DNA from: Aedoeadaptatus coli
GTDB lineage: Bacteria; Bacillota; Clostridia; Tissierellales; Peptoniphilaceae
Direction of reading: 5' to 3'
Assembly (NCBI RefSeq): GCF_900343085.1
Contig: NZ_OPYI01000005.1
Span: 62,001 to 126,000, forward strand
Length of the DNA: 64,000 nucleotides
Shown: piece after piece, positions 51,160-60,803 of the stretch
Layout of the letters: each line of letters starts with the position of its first letter
How positions within the stretch are numbered: position 1 is the stretch's first letter
The notes under the pieces: generated by a model
The model's input: the letters and a program-made list of their open reading frames with translations, nothing else
What the model was told of the DNA's origin: nothing
Database searches by the model: none
Made by a program: the position numbers and the translations under genes

Positions 51160-51246
51160 TCAAAAACCCAAAAGGGCATAAAAATCCCAGTGATAAATAC
51201 TTTTATCACTGGGATTTTTATGCATAACCATAGGTATACAAAGCAT
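51160..51246 (-). CDS. orf12: tet(M) leader peptide Orf12
   Basis: A 28-codon ORF (MLCIPMVMHKNPSDKSIY and ten further residues) ending 15 bases before tet(M). It contains a perfect 21-bp hairpin (51177-51197 with 51202-51222, loop TACT) followed on the minus strand by a short T run. This is the leader known in Tn916, in which ribosome progress through the ORF decides between termination and read-through. Confidence 0.9.
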   Translation of the reverse strand: MLCIPMVMHKNPSDKSIYHWDFYALLGF

Positions 51247-51282
51247 ACAGATATTCTCTGGATACTTTAGAATCACATGATA

Positions 51283-51384
51283 AAGGTATTCTTAAACTGG
51301 GTACAAAAAACTAAGCCCTCCTAAAAAAGGACATCCAATTATTTGTTCCCACTATCAAATTGACAGTTTATTTAAGAATACCTT
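51283..51384 (-). promoter_or_regulatory. tet(M) leader secondary structure
   Basis: AAGGTATTCTTAAA (51283-51296) is a perfect inverted copy of 51371-51384, giving a 14-bp stem in the leader RNA. It partly covers the short ORF at 51368-51391, so translation there would disrupt the stem. Confidence 0.6.
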
Positions 51385-51391
51385 GCCGCAT
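51368..51391 (-). CDS. Seven-codon leader ORF upstream of orf12
   Basis: On the minus strand AAAGGAG is followed after 9 bases by ATG and the ORF MRQGILK. It overlaps one arm of the 14-bp leader stem. This form resembles attenuation leaders; whether it takes part in tetracycline control is inferred. Confidence 0.45.
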   Translation of the reverse strand: MRQGILK

Positions 51392-51422
51392 ATTTATTAA
51401 CTCCTTTTAAATAGATACTTAA

Positions 51423-51451
51423 ATAATAGCACGTAAGAGCATATTTGTAAA
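51423..51451 (-). promoter_or_regulatory. tet(M) leader promoter
   Basis: On the minus strand TTTACA (plus 51446-51451), a 17-base gap and TATTAT (plus 51423-51428) lie about 30 bases before the first leader ORF. Confidence 0.75.
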
Positions 51452-51520
51452 GGAATCTCCAATTTTTTATCAAAGAGAGTACGTGATTACAAAATAGCTG
51501 TAATAATGTACCAATATTTG

Positions 51521-52438
51521 TTATTCTATAATCTTCCAATTACTCCCGTTCTTTTCAAGTACCAAATCAAATTGAGATACCTGCGTTGCTTTGGTCTGCT
51601 GGTCGATATACTCCACTGTCAGCGATACCGTGACTTGATTATCCTTACGATTGTGAATAGGATTTACCAGTTCTTGAAAGATGTACTCTTTTCCGATTGG
51701 TTTTAATATCCCGTCATTCACATAGTAGGAAAGTTCACTGGCTGTCGCTGTAGGATAGAGCTTGAAGAACGTCGTTAAAAACTCATTGATTTCATTGGTT
51801 GTAATGGAATCAACCGTCCCCTCACTTTCAATGGCTTTTGGTTTATAACTTGATTTCTTAGGTATGTTGGTAATGGTCGGATTCTTAACCAGTACCATAT
51901 TTCCAGAACCATCTACATAGACACTCACTATATAAGCAGAGTGGACGGTCTTTGTATTTTCTCCCTCTGTAATGAGCTGGTCTACACTGTAGGTTACATT
52001 AAACTCATTGTCGCCAGTTGGCTCTACCGTCCATATCTGAAATCCTCTTACAGAAGACGATACAGGAATATCTTTGCGTACTGTATCAACATTGAGAGCT
52101 TGAAGTTCATCTGTCAGATAGCCTTTTAGACTTTCCATTCGATTATCAATGGACTTATCGGATTGCTCCCATGAATAGTAGACTTTCGCAAAGTTCTCTA
52201 CAAAATTTTCTACATGATGAGTATCAACGTATTCCTTTTCTATGATAGTTGTTTCGTGAATAGTATGAGTATCTATAGCTGTAAAGTGCTTGAATATCGC
52301 AAAGCTGAAACTAAGCCCTAAAAGTACCCACAAGGCAATCACAACCTTTTTATGAGGATTGACCTTATAGTAGACACGAGGTTTCTTTTCCTTTGGTATC
52401 TGTTTTTCTTTATTCTGATTTTTTCTAAATTTCATCAT
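51521..52438 (-). CDS. orf13: Tn916 Orf13, TcpC-family transfer protein
   Basis: A 305-residue protein. After a basic N-terminal segment comes one membrane helix (about 33-52, VVIALWVLLGLSFSFAIF) and two extracellular NTF2-like domains. This is the TcpC (VirB8-like) protein of the Tn916 channel. AAAGGAAG precedes ATG 52438; six additional upstream codons overlap orf14 and are not needed. Confidence 0.93.
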   Translation of the reverse strand: MMKFRKNQNKEKQIPKEKKPRVYYKVNPHKKVVIALWVLLGLSFSFAIFKHFTAIDTHTIHETTIIEKEYVDTHHVENFVENFAKVYYSWEQSDKSIDNRMESLKGYLTDELQALNVDTVRKDIPVSSSVRGFQIWTVEPTGDNEFNVTYSVDQLITEGENTKTVHSAYIVSVYVDGSGNMVLVKNPTITNIPKKSSYKPKAIESEGTVDSITTNEINEFLTTFFKLYPTATASELSYYVNDGILKPIGKEYIFQELVNPIHNRKDNQVTVSLTVEYIDQQTKATQVSQFDLVLEKNGSNWKIIE

Positions 52439-52452
52439 TAAATCTTCCTTTC

Positions 52453-53454
52453 TCATTGTTTGATTCGTCCTGCTCCCACTAAATGCTGTTGCCAGTAGGG
52501 GCTTGTTAAGTCGGCATAACCGATTGGGTCGCCTGCATGAAACATACGGTTATTGCCAAGGTATATCCCAACATGAGTAATATAAGAGCCAGCGTTATAG
52601 GTAGAATGAAAGAAAACCAAATCGCCAGCTTGTGCTTCCGATAGTGGGATATGCTGGGTCACATCATATTGCTGTTGTGCGGTTCGTGGTAAGTTAATTC
52701 CAGCTTTTCCATACGTCCATTGTGTCAGTCCGCTACAATCAAAAGAAGTAGTCGGGGAAGCTCCACCGTAAACGTATCGCCAGCCCTCATATTTCAGTGC
52801 TTCGTCCATGATGGCTTGTACCGTATCATCATCAAACTCTGTTGTGACAAGATACTGCGTTACCAGTTGCACATAAAACATATTGCCATAGTTGTATCGC
52901 CAGCCCCCATTGATAGGTATGGCTATGGGATTGGGGTAAGACACTTTTTCGCCACCTGAATACTCTTTTGAGAAACTTTGAGCCAGTTCAAAGGTATATT
53001 TATTTCCACGATTAGCCACATACCCTAAGAAACCACCACCATAATTGTAGGACTGGATAACCGATTCTAAATCTACACTGAGCCTTTCGCTACTGGCTAA
53101 TAATTCACTGAAATACTTCACACCTTGCTTAATGGATTCTTCTGTACTCAATGAATTAGGTGGAAGACCGAGGGATTCCGAGGACTGCATAACATCTTCC
53201 GCAGTACCGCCCGATTCCACCTGTATAATCGCAAGAAGTATGTTGACATATTCTTCAACGCCATATTCTTTGGCATATTTTTCTACCATAGGCTTATGAG
53301 CCAGCACTTCTGCGGAAACATTCACACCTCCATAATGAATATTGGAAATTCCGCTGTCCTGTTCATCTGAAAATAAAATGGCAACAAACAGAAGCAGTGA
53401 GAAGACCATCAAGAATAATCCAGAACCACCAATCACTAAAGTTTTCAACTTCAT
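52453..53454 (-). CDS. orf14: Tn916 Orf14, lysozyme-like and NlpC/P60 wall hydrolase
   Basis: A 333-residue CwlT-type protein: membrane anchor (about 6-30), lysozyme-like transglycosylase domain (about 50-195; ESGGTAEDVMQSSES) and NlpC/P60 domain (about 210-333; FDCSGLTQW with the catalytic Cys, THVGIYLG with the His). It opens peptidoglycan for the Tn916 channel. Its ATG overlaps the stop of orf15 (ATGA). Confidence 0.95.
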   Translation of the reverse strand: MKLKTLVIGGSGLFLMVFSLLLFVAILFSDEQDSGISNIHYGGVNVSAEVLAHKPMVEKYAKEYGVEEYVNILLAIIQVESGGTAEDVMQSSESLGLPPNSLSTEESIKQGVKYFSELLASSERLSVDLESVIQSYNYGGGFLGYVANRGNKYTFELAQSFSKEYSGGEKVSYPNPIAIPINGGWRYNYGNMFYVQLVTQYLVTTEFDDDTVQAIMDEALKYEGWRYVYGGASPTTSFDCSGLTQWTYGKAGINLPRTAQQQYDVTQHIPLSEAQAGDLVFFHSTYNAGSYITHVGIYLGNNRMFHAGDPIGYADLTSPYWQQHLVGAGRIKQ

Positions 53455-55628
53455 GGTTTCTTACCGACTTTCTTAATGGTGGCGGTTTTGATTGGTGGTC
53501 TACTTCTTGTATTTTGTAGTGGTACTCTTTGAACAGTAGACGGACGTTCTTTTGTGATTGGACGTTGTGAAGTTCTATCTGCTGTAGTGGTTGAAGTTGC
53601 TGGCTTTTGAACGGTTTTTTCTTGAACGGTATTGCCTTGGCGTTCCACTTTTGGACTTGAAAAATCGGACTTAACTGCTGGACGCTCTTGTTTGGCTTGT
53701 TGAGATTCCTTATATGAAGTCTGAATATTAGACTGTTTTGAGGTCTGTTCATCATGATATTGTTCTTGTCTTGTAGTCGGTCTTTCATGAACAGAAGAAG
53801 CAGGCTGTTTTTTCTGTTTGACCTGTTCCATTTCAGAGCGACGCTTCGCAATGGTTTTTCGCCTTTGTTCCTGCTGTTCCTTGCGTCCACTGGCTCTGTC
53901 CGCTTTGGTTTGAGAAATACTACTGGTTAAATCACGGACATTCTCTTTTACTTTGGATTTTCCTTGATATACTGCATATCTTGCATTGGTCGGCAAATCT
54001 TTAACCTGTTCTTTCAAACCACTAGCAGTGTCTACCATTCTGTCTTTGGTATCAGCTACTGTACCGATGGTTTGACCGATACGTTTTCCAAGTGTTGATT
54101 TTTCCTTTCCGTCTGGTCGGGAGTGATCTGCTTGTGTCCTTGCAGAACTCCCCGAACCCGACTGTCCTTTTTTACCTGTAACAATGGCAGACCCAGCCCC
54201 TAGAGTAGTCATGGAACGTCCAAGTTTCCGCTGTAGACGGTGCATGTGAGCGTGCATAAGCATACGAGGTTTTCTCATCACACGACTTCCCACACTTTGA
54301 GAATCGTTACTCTGTAGAGAAAACATACTCATTAAATCGCCCAGCTTGAAGTAGATTCCTGCAAAGGTCACAATCTGTAGAAAAGCAATCAAAAAGAACG
54401 GATAACCAGCCGATAAGGTATAGAGCATGGTTGAAATACTAAATGCTGTCGTAATAATCAATGTGATTCCAGCTCGTGTCAAAATGGTATTAAAGAGCTT
54501 TGTTATGGCTCGTTTTGACATACCATCAAATGATGGAATCATGCTTAAAATAAAGCTCACAGGCAGAAACATAGCATAGATGATAAAAAGTACCTGCGAG
54601 AAAATCATGATTCCTGTTAATAGGAATACAAATATGGAAATCCCAATATTGAAGACAAATAGGAAGAAGACTGTACCTAAACGGTTAATGGTCTTTGTAA
54701 TGGTTAGATTGGTATTGCTTCTGTCTTCAATTTCTTCCGCAACAATTTTTTCTCTGTCTTCGCCATTGTTGGAATCTGGGCTGGTGGAGAGCAGGCTTTC
54801 CACACGGTCAATACCGATACTTTCAATGTCTGAACTGTTGTATTGAAGCAGTAGCCACGGTTGCTGAACCTGTATGGAAAACAGGCTATCTCTGATTAAG
54901 TCCACGCTGTCCTTGCCTTGACTATCGGAATGGGGCATGACAATCTTCGTGCCAAGTGATAAACTGGCATTACTGATGTCTGATGAAAAGTCATTGATTT
55001 TTTTAATGTAGTCGGGAGCGTAGGCAATAAAGGAAGCCGATAGGATAAACACCAGCACAAAATTCATAATGGCATGAATTGCCTTTGTGGTTTCTCTCTT
55101 TATCAGTCCCGTATAGGCAACATAAACCCCAAGAACCAAAATCAAGAGTAAGAGGAATCCAACATAGAAACCCTCTGTTGAAAATCCGTTTGCACTCACA
55201 CCAGCTAAGGTCTGCATATTCTTACCAATGGAATCTGCTGTAGCGGAAATGAAGTCTAAGGAATAGGCTTCCTGTACTAAGTAACCTGTCGCATTGGAAA
55301 CATACAAACTGATTGTCCAAATAAAATTGGTAATGGCATATAGTCCATACATGACCTGTTTTCCAATCCCGTCCGACCAGTTCCACGGAAGCCAGCCCCA
55401 GCTATTATCCACATAAAAATCCAGTTGATAGTTTTCAAGTGGGTATCGGCTGTATTCATTTGCCACATTGACCGTATCATCTACCAAGCCCGCAGCTTGA
55501 ACCACCGTTCCCAGCATGGCTAAAAGAAAAATGGCAATCACAAGTGTGAAAGCCACTGTCATTGCCACTTTACCTAGACGTTTCAGCGTCCAGTTTGATT
55601 TTATTCTGTTTACTATTGATGGTTTCAC
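53451..55628 (-). CDS. orf15: Tn916 Orf15, VirB6-like membrane protein
   Basis: A 725-residue protein with about eight hydrophobic segments in residues 20-430 and a long, charged Q/K/S/T-rich cytoplasmic tail (450-725). It corresponds to the polytopic channel protein of the Tn916 transfer system (conG/TcpH type). Two bases separate it from orf16. Confidence 0.94.
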   Translation of the reverse strand: MKPSIVNRIKSNWTLKRLGKVAMTVAFTLVIAIFLLAMLGTVVQAAGLVDDTVNVANEYSRYPLENYQLDFYVDNSWGWLPWNWSDGIGKQVMYGLYAITNFIWTISLYVSNATGYLVQEAYSLDFISATADSIGKNMQTLAGVSANGFSTEGFYVGFLLLLILVLGVYVAYTGLIKRETTKAIHAIMNFVLVFILSASFIAYAPDYIKKINDFSSDISNASLSLGTKIVMPHSDSQGKDSVDLIRDSLFSIQVQQPWLLLQYNSSDIESIGIDRVESLLSTSPDSNNGEDREKIVAEEIEDRSNTNLTITKTINRLGTVFFLFVFNIGISIFVFLLTGIMIFSQVLFIIYAMFLPVSFILSMIPSFDGMSKRAITKLFNTILTRAGITLIITTAFSISTMLYTLSAGYPFFLIAFLQIVTFAGIYFKLGDLMSMFSLQSNDSQSVGSRVMRKPRMLMHAHMHRLQRKLGRSMTTLGAGSAIVTGKKGQSGSGSSARTQADHSRPDGKEKSTLGKRIGQTIGTVADTKDRMVDTASGLKEQVKDLPTNARYAVYQGKSKVKENVRDLTSSISQTKADRASGRKEQQEQRRKTIAKRRSEMEQVKQKKQPASSVHERPTTRQEQYHDEQTSKQSNIQTSYKESQQAKQERPAVKSDFSSPKVERQGNTVQEKTVQKPATSTTTADRTSQRPITKERPSTVQRVPLQNTRSRPPIKTATIKKVGKKP

Positions 55629-55630
55629 AT

Positions 55631-58078
55631 TTACACCTCTTTTCGCACAGGTGGTCTGGTATCAAAGGCATGGAGCAGTTCTTCAAATACAGGGTGGAAC
55701 TGTATCACACCGACACGACCATATAAATCACTGATAAGGCATTGCCCGTTTTCCAAATCACGCAATCGCTTCTGATTGTTTTCGTCCTCTGGGTCTACAC
55801 CAAAAAAGGCTAAGGTCTTTTTAATCTCGTTAAGGTCAGTGGAACGAAATGCAAATTTTAAGCCGAGGTTATTTTTCAGTTTTTCATCTAAGAGGTCGTC
55901 TGTATTTTGGGTCACGAAATATACCCCAGCGTTCATAGCACGACCAGCCCGAACCAGCTTCATAGATAGTGTTTTTCCTTGTGCTACCTGTAAAAAGCTC
56001 CATGCTTCGTCTAAATCTACAATCTTGAAAATGCTTCGGTCTGTATGGATAAAGTCTAAAGCAAAGGTACTAATGACAATCAGCATAGCAACGGATAAAA
56101 GCTCCATAGTGGTATATTCCTCAAAGGAAGTTTCCTTGTCGGGAAGTACCAAGTCCGCAACCTGTATAATGTTCAGTTGTTTTTCTAAGCTGATAGACTG
56201 CTCCACATAACCATTACTGAATAATAAATGTGCAAAGTCATAGTCTGTAAAACTTTCGATATGGTCGGCTATACTGGTACTTAGTGGCGTATTCTCAACC
56301 CGTAATTCCTCAATCACTTTCATCAACCCTCGTACTTCACTATTGGTTACTGCACGAATGGCTTTTCTAAGGATTGGGAAGCGTTCCCCATCACGAGAGG
56401 AAATCCCCGTAAGGAATGTCAGAATATCAATAGCCAGTGATTCAGAATCTTTGGGATTTTTCATAATCACATAAGGGTCAAGTAAGCCTTTGTTTTTCTC
56501 ATCAGAAGTCAGAGTGACGATATTGATTTCATGGGAAATCTCTGGCAAGGTTTCTTTCCATCTGCCACGTTCTGCTTTTGGGTCTACAATCACTGCTTGT
56601 GCCCCATAAAGCACCGCATAATAGACGATAAGGTTATTCGCAAAGGATTTACCACCACCCAGCGAACCAACAAAAGCCGACGCTAACGCATTGGTTACTG
56701 AACCCTTAACCCCTTGACTGGCAAGAGCAGGTTTCAGATAGACATTGCGTCCAGTATCTAAGCTGTAGCCAACATAAATCCCCTCATTTTCCCCCAGCAT
56801 TTGAGTAGCACCAAAACCTAAACCAGCGAGGAAATCAGAGGTCACGTATTGAATATAATCATTCATATAACGCTTGCTGGCAGGTAAAAATTCTTCATGT
56901 AAGCCGAGCATATCCCCAAATGGTCGTACCAGTTTTACGCTTAAATCGTCATAAAAATCTTTCACTTCATTACAACGACGTTTGAGTTCGTCAAGATCAT
57001 TTGCTGATACCCTTACCACATAAGACAGCTTGTACATAGATTCCTTGCTTTGGTCTAAATTGGTTTCCAGCTCATTCACACTTTCCAGAGCTTCCGCCAC
57101 ATTGGAGCTGGTTTCATTATCACTTTGCCAAGCGTGGTTATCCAAGTCTTTCAGTTCTTTCTTTTTATTGCGGACAGTAGATAGGGCTTTACGATTCGCT
57201 ACAATTTCCACATTCATTGACGTATCAATCGGGAATGTAAATTGCTGTTGCTGGTAGTAGAAGATTTCAGAGGACGGGAAGTCCAGTTCTCCGACAATGC
57301 TGTTAATGGTAAAGTAAGCTACATAGACGGTTTCATCTTCCTGCTGGATTTTCAAATATCGCTGTTTTTCTTCCACCAAACAGCGAGTAGGCTTAATCAA
57401 GTCATAGTATTTAATCAGCGTTTCATTATCCAGCTTTTTCTTTGATAGATGGTACTCATACTCTTCATAGGCAGTGCCTGTCTGTCCGTAAAGGTGTTCA
57501 ATCAGATAGCCGAAGTCGTCCTTATCTAACCTGCGGATTTTGAAACGACGAGAGATTTTATTTTCTAAGAGCTTTTCCATCTTCTGAAAACGCAGGATTT
57601 CATCATTACTCATACTAACAAAATCGCCCATCAGCTTATGGTTCACATCATAGACAAAATCAGACAAAGCATTTTTTGCTTCAACGGTAAGACTTTTCAT
57701 AGAAAACTCCTGATCGTTGAGAAGCAACTTAAAGCCGATAAAGAAACGGTAGTTCACTTGATTTTCGCCAATCATGGATATTAAAGCGTCTGTCTGTTGG
57801 TCGATTTTGTCATAGGCAACCGCTTTGAGCTTGCCAGTGACTTCATTTTTGGAACGCTCTTGTGCAGAACGTATGCTGGATTCTGTACTGATTTGTAAAG
57901 CATGAATTTTGCCATCACGATTTTGTGCGATAAGCTGTCTGAAAGAATCATGCACTTGTATTTTCTGTTCTGGACTTAGAAATGAGTAATTGTAAGGAAC
58001 AAGCTCATAGTAAGCATAACATTCCCCGTCTTTATTCCAGACGAGATTGTTTTCAATGTATTTAATTGGATATGCCAT
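55631..58078 (-). CDS. orf16: Tn916 Orf16, VirB4-like ATPase
   Basis: An 815-residue ATPase. Walker A is GSLGGGKSFANNL (about 465) and the Walker-B region is FKIVDLDEAWSFL (about 685), followed by the YFVTQNTDDLL segment of the VirB4 motor. ATG 58078 has AGGAGTG in front; the frame is open 17 codons further upstream within orf17. It powers the Tn916 channel and is only distantly like the VirB4 at 18232. Confidence 0.95.
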   Translation of the reverse strand: MAYPIKYIENNLVWNKDGECYAYYELVPYNYSFLSPEQKIQVHDSFRQLIAQNRDGKIHALQISTESSIRSAQERSKNEVTGKLKAVAYDKIDQQTDALISMIGENQVNYRFFIGFKLLLNDQEFSMKSLTVEAKNALSDFVYDVNHKLMGDFVSMSNDEILRFQKMEKLLENKISRRFKIRRLDKDDFGYLIEHLYGQTGTAYEEYEYHLSKKKLDNETLIKYYDLIKPTRCLVEEKQRYLKIQQEDETVYVAYFTINSIVGELDFPSSEIFYYQQQQFTFPIDTSMNVEIVANRKALSTVRNKKKELKDLDNHAWQSDNETSSNVAEALESVNELETNLDQSKESMYKLSYVVRVSANDLDELKRRCNEVKDFYDDLSVKLVRPFGDMLGLHEEFLPASKRYMNDYIQYVTSDFLAGLGFGATQMLGENEGIYVGYSLDTGRNVYLKPALASQGVKGSVTNALASAFVGSLGGGKSFANNLIVYYAVLYGAQAVIVDPKAERGRWKETLPEISHEINIVTLTSDEKNKGLLDPYVIMKNPKDSESLAIDILTFLTGISSRDGERFPILRKAIRAVTNSEVRGLMKVIEELRVENTPLSTSIADHIESFTDYDFAHLLFSNGYVEQSISLEKQLNIIQVADLVLPDKETSFEEYTTMELLSVAMLIVISTFALDFIHTDRSIFKIVDLDEAWSFLQVAQGKTLSMKLVRAGRAMNAGVYFVTQNTDDLLDEKLKNNLGLKFAFRSTDLNEIKKTLAFFGVDPEDENNQKRLRDLENGQCLISDLYGRVGVIQFHPVFEELLHAFDTRPPVRKEV

Positions 58079-58454
58079 AAAATTCACTCCTAACTGCTGT
58101 AATGGCTTCTTGTGGCTGGTTTCTGCCAAGCGTTACTTTTTTTCCTGCATAGGTCAGCTTTGGTCGCAGTGCATAAGCAATGACAGACTTCAAAAATCCA
58201 TAAGGCTTTTTACCATCAAAAGTTTTTGTAGACATAAACCATGTGAAAGCCACAGGAATCCCAAAGTATTTGAGAAATGCTCCCTCTATCATGGAAAGAG
58301 GGGGCAAGTTGCCAAGTATCATCACTGCAAAGAGTGACACGACAAACCATGTCATTTGCGTAAAGGTTATGGGAAACGGAAGTCTAAAATCATTGATAGA
58401 ATACAGTACCTTTTCCACAGACCAGATACTGGTATAGCTTCGTATTTTCTTCAT
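58062..58454 (-). CDS. orf17: Tn916 Orf17, TcpE-family protein
   Basis: A 130-residue PrgI/TcpE-like membrane protein with two helices (about 27-45 and 50-68). ATG 58454 has AAAGGA in front and opens MKKIRSYTSIWSVEKV; an open frame upstream (to 58568) would add 38 hydrophobic residues and appears in some annotations. It overlaps orf16 by 17 bases. Confidence 0.88.
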   Translation of the reverse strand: MKKIRSYTSIWSVEKVLYSINDFRLPFPITFTQMTWFVVSLFAVMILGNLPPLSMIEGAFLKYFGIPVAFTWFMSTKTFDGKKPYGFLKSVIAYALRPKLTYAGKKVTLGRNQPQEAITAVRSEFYGISN

Positions 58455-58542
58455 GTAATCAATCCTTTCATAAAAAATAGGGGTAGCTGATTGAGCCACC
58501 CCGTAAAATAGAAAATCTGCCAGTAGTAATGTACCGACAGAT

Positions 58543-59040
58543 TTAATAGACGATTTCAAAAATCCCATGATTGGTTGAGATAAACGTTCCTGAAAGGTCT
58601 AAATCCCGACCATAGGCTTGATAATCAATATAGTTTTGAAGACTAGCTGGTACTTCGCCTAAAGCACCCGTTTCTTCAATGTAGTAGCGTGCCACGTCAT
58701 ACATATCATCACAATCGGAATGAATGATAATATCCTCTTGATGTTCGCTTAGTTCTTCAATGCTTGAAAAATGAGTGAGCAGAGCAGATAGCTCCGATTG
58801 TAATTCTTCGGGTAATTCCGATACCATTTCCCATAGTCGATTGAGTTCGCCAATGGAAGTGTATTCGTCAACCGTAAAGGGTAACTCGTAGTCATGAATG
58901 GCGTATTCCTCATATTCATCATTCAAGCCGATTTTCTCTTTGACTTCCTCAAAGTCAATGGGAAAGGTAAACCACGCACCGACCAATTCGCCCTCATTGT
59001 ATTTGCCTAAATTCGCAATATAGACTTGCATATCGTCCAT
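58543..59040 (-). CDS. ardA: Antirestriction protein ArdA (Tn916 Orf18)
   Basis: A 165-residue highly acidic protein (start MDDMQVYIANLGKYNEGELV). ArdA mimics B-form DNA and blocks type I restriction enzymes, protecting the transposon on entry into a new host. AAAGGACG precedes the ATG. Confidence 0.95.
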   Translation of the reverse strand: MDDMQVYIANLGKYNEGELVGAWFTFPIDFEEVKEKIGLNDEYEEYAIHDYELPFTVDEYTSIGELNRLWEMVSELPEELQSELSALLTHFSSIEELSEHQEDIIIHSDCDDMYDVARYYIEETGALGEVPASLQNYIDYQAYGRDLDLSGTFISTNHGIFEIVY

Positions 59041-59156
59041 ATATTCACGTCCTTTCTTTGTAGAGATTCAAAAATCCCTACCGCACTTCGTTTGGTGTAC
59101 CATTCCTTTGCGGAACATAAGAAAACCACTTATATTCCACAAAAGAACGGTTTTAT

Positions 59157-59378
59157 TTAAGCACCAATAATGCGATTGAATAGCTCTAGTAAAATGTCTT
59201 TTACTCCAGCAGCGTTGAAGACTAAGCCAACCGCAATAATCGCAATAATTAAAAAGCCAATCAGTTTGCTAAACTCACGCTTGAAGCCAAGATACAAGCC
59301 AATCACAACGATTGCTAAAAGCACCAGTGATTGAGCGTTTGATAGAAACCAGTTATAAAGGTTTTGTCCAAAATTCAT
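59157..59378 (-). CDS. orf19: Tn916 Orf19, TcpD-family small membrane protein
   Basis: A 73-residue protein with two membrane helices (LVLLAIVVIGLYLGF and LIGFLIIAIIAVGLVF). It corresponds to TcpD-like proteins in Gram-positive transfer systems. GGAGG-like AGAGGAGAAC precedes the ATG. Confidence 0.9.
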   Translation of the reverse strand: MNFGQNLYNWFLSNAQSLVLLAIVVIGLYLGFKREFSKLIGFLIIAIIAVGLVFNAAGVKDILLELFNRIIGA

Positions 59379-59420
59379 AAAAATGTTCTCCTCTCTATAT
59401 TCAATGAATTTGTATTTGAG

Positions 59421-60626
59421 TTATTTTTTTGTTGTTATCACGTCCTGTTCTTTTACTGACTGTTGCTTCAAAATCTGCTTGTGTCGGTCTGTCAGTTTCG
59501 CATGGTCGAGAATGTCTTTTACAACCTGCGTCTGGTTGATTTCATCAAGTTTAATCGCAACCTTTAAGGTCGGGGCAACTTGATGAGATAGCCAGTTCAG
59601 CGTCCTTTGGAAGGAGTAAGGCTCTGGTTTTGTGGTTAGTTTTAATCGTTCACGATTGTTCCCAATAAACCAAGCCCATTCTTCATTCAGTTTCCAATCA
59701 GAACGAGGTTTGGAATCGTCTTTATCTACAAAACGGATATACCGATTGATAATTTTAAAGGCGGTATGCTCTGGATTGTCATAGACGAGTAAATCACGGA
59801 CTGCATAATAGGCACGCTCATTTTTCAATCGAATCTCAAAACGGTTTTTTACTTCTGCGTCTTCAATGGGAATATCATTTTTCTTGTACTGCTCGTAGTC
59901 CTTTTCATAGATACAGAAATAAACTTCACTTTGTAATGAACCGATATAGAGGGTGTTTCCCATACATTCCTTTTCCTCTTTGCGTACCAGTTCGCCACTG
60001 CGATAGCTTTTAAAACTGCGGAAGACGGAGATACATTCTTCCTGTTGGCACTTTTCAGTGAGTACAGGGATATTCAAAATCCCTGTCTTATCGTTAATGG
60101 CAAGGTCAAGGCGTTTCATCACACCGCCAGCCACCAAAACGTCCATAAAGAACTCATACCAGCTTCTTTGTTGTGCCAGAAGATAGCTTTCAAATTGTCT
60201 GCACCCACGACCTTTCAATTCCACCAGAACTCCTTTGTCCAGTTCATGGGAGCAAAGGACGAATATGTCGCCTAAAGCATAATGCTCTGAATAAGAATAG
60301 AAACCATAGTCCTCATGAAGAAAATAGGACAGTTTCAGTTGTAAGATGTTTTCGACCACCTGCTGTACGTCTGTTGTCGGAAAGCGAATCCTTACATAAT
60401 CAAACAGCATTTCAAGGGGAGCGTCGGGATTGAAGCGTTCCAGAGCTTCCCAAAGGGACTGCTGTAAATCCTCTGATGGCTTGACTTTTCCTGTTTCAAT
60501 ATCGCTTAGATACTGCCTTGTAATACCAGTCGCAACAGCTAAACGGTTTTGAGATAGTCCATAAGCCAAGCGTTTTTCTTTTAAATGCTGTAACCAAGTT
60601 TGTTCATTCAGTAAAAATCCCTCCAA
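59421..60626 (-). CDS. orf20: Tn916 relaxase Orf20 (MobT / rolling-circle Rep type)
   Basis: A 401-residue protein with an N-terminal HTH_3 domain (YGLSQNRLAVATGITRQYLS) and a Rep_trans/MobT catalytic domain (about 75-330). It nicks oriT, which lies directly upstream, and leads the strand into the recipient; it also supports rolling-circle replication of the excised circle. No ATG is near: TTG 60626 is used here, but GGAGGG just after it would favour an in-frame CTG eight codons or fewer downstream. Confidence 0.93.
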   Translation of the reverse strand: MEGFLLNEQTWLQHLKEKRLAYGLSQNRLAVATGITRQYLSDIETGKVKPSEDLQQSLWEALERFNPDAPLEMLFDYVRIRFPTTDVQQVVENILQLKLSYFLHEDYGFYSYSEHYALGDIFVLCSHELDKGVLVELKGRGCRQFESYLLAQQRSWYEFFMDVLVAGGVMKRLDLAINDKTGILNIPVLTEKCQQEECISVFRSFKSYRSGELVRKEEKECMGNTLYIGSLQSEVYFCIYEKDYEQYKKNDIPIEDAEVKNRFEIRLKNERAYYAVRDLLVYDNPEHTAFKIINRYIRFVDKDDSKPRSDWKLNEEWAWFIGNNRERLKLTTKPEPYSFQRTLNWLSHQVAPTLKVAIKLDEINQTQVVKDILDHAKLTDRHKQILKQQSVKEQDVITTKK

Positions 60627-60634
60627 TCAAAAAG

Positions 60635-60795
60635 GCGTATGTCAACTTTTAAAGCCCATTTGACATACGCTGAAATTTTGTAAATCCCTTGTAACCAAAG
60701 GATTTTCTAATGTTTTTTTGACTGTTTCCTGTCGATTTGTACCCCCCTGTTAGATACGGGGGGTTAAGTGCTGGCGTGGCTATTGCCACACCAGC
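60635..60795. other. oriT: Tn916 oriT region
   Basis: The gap between orf20 and orf21 holds three inverted repeats: GCGTATGTCA/TGACATACGC (60635-60644, 60661-60670), ACCCCCC/GGGGGGT around TGTTAGATAC (60741-60764), and GCTGGCGTGGC with a near complement (60770-60795). The C/G-rich one is the recognised nick-site hairpin of Tn916/ICEBs1-type origins of transfer. Confidence 0.88.
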
Positions 60796-60803
60796 CAGCA
60801 AGA

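Noticed and set aside
51160-51246. Frameshift in the tet(M) leader Orf12
   Set aside because: A careful recount shows both hairpin arms are 21 bases and the ORF is intact with 28 codons.
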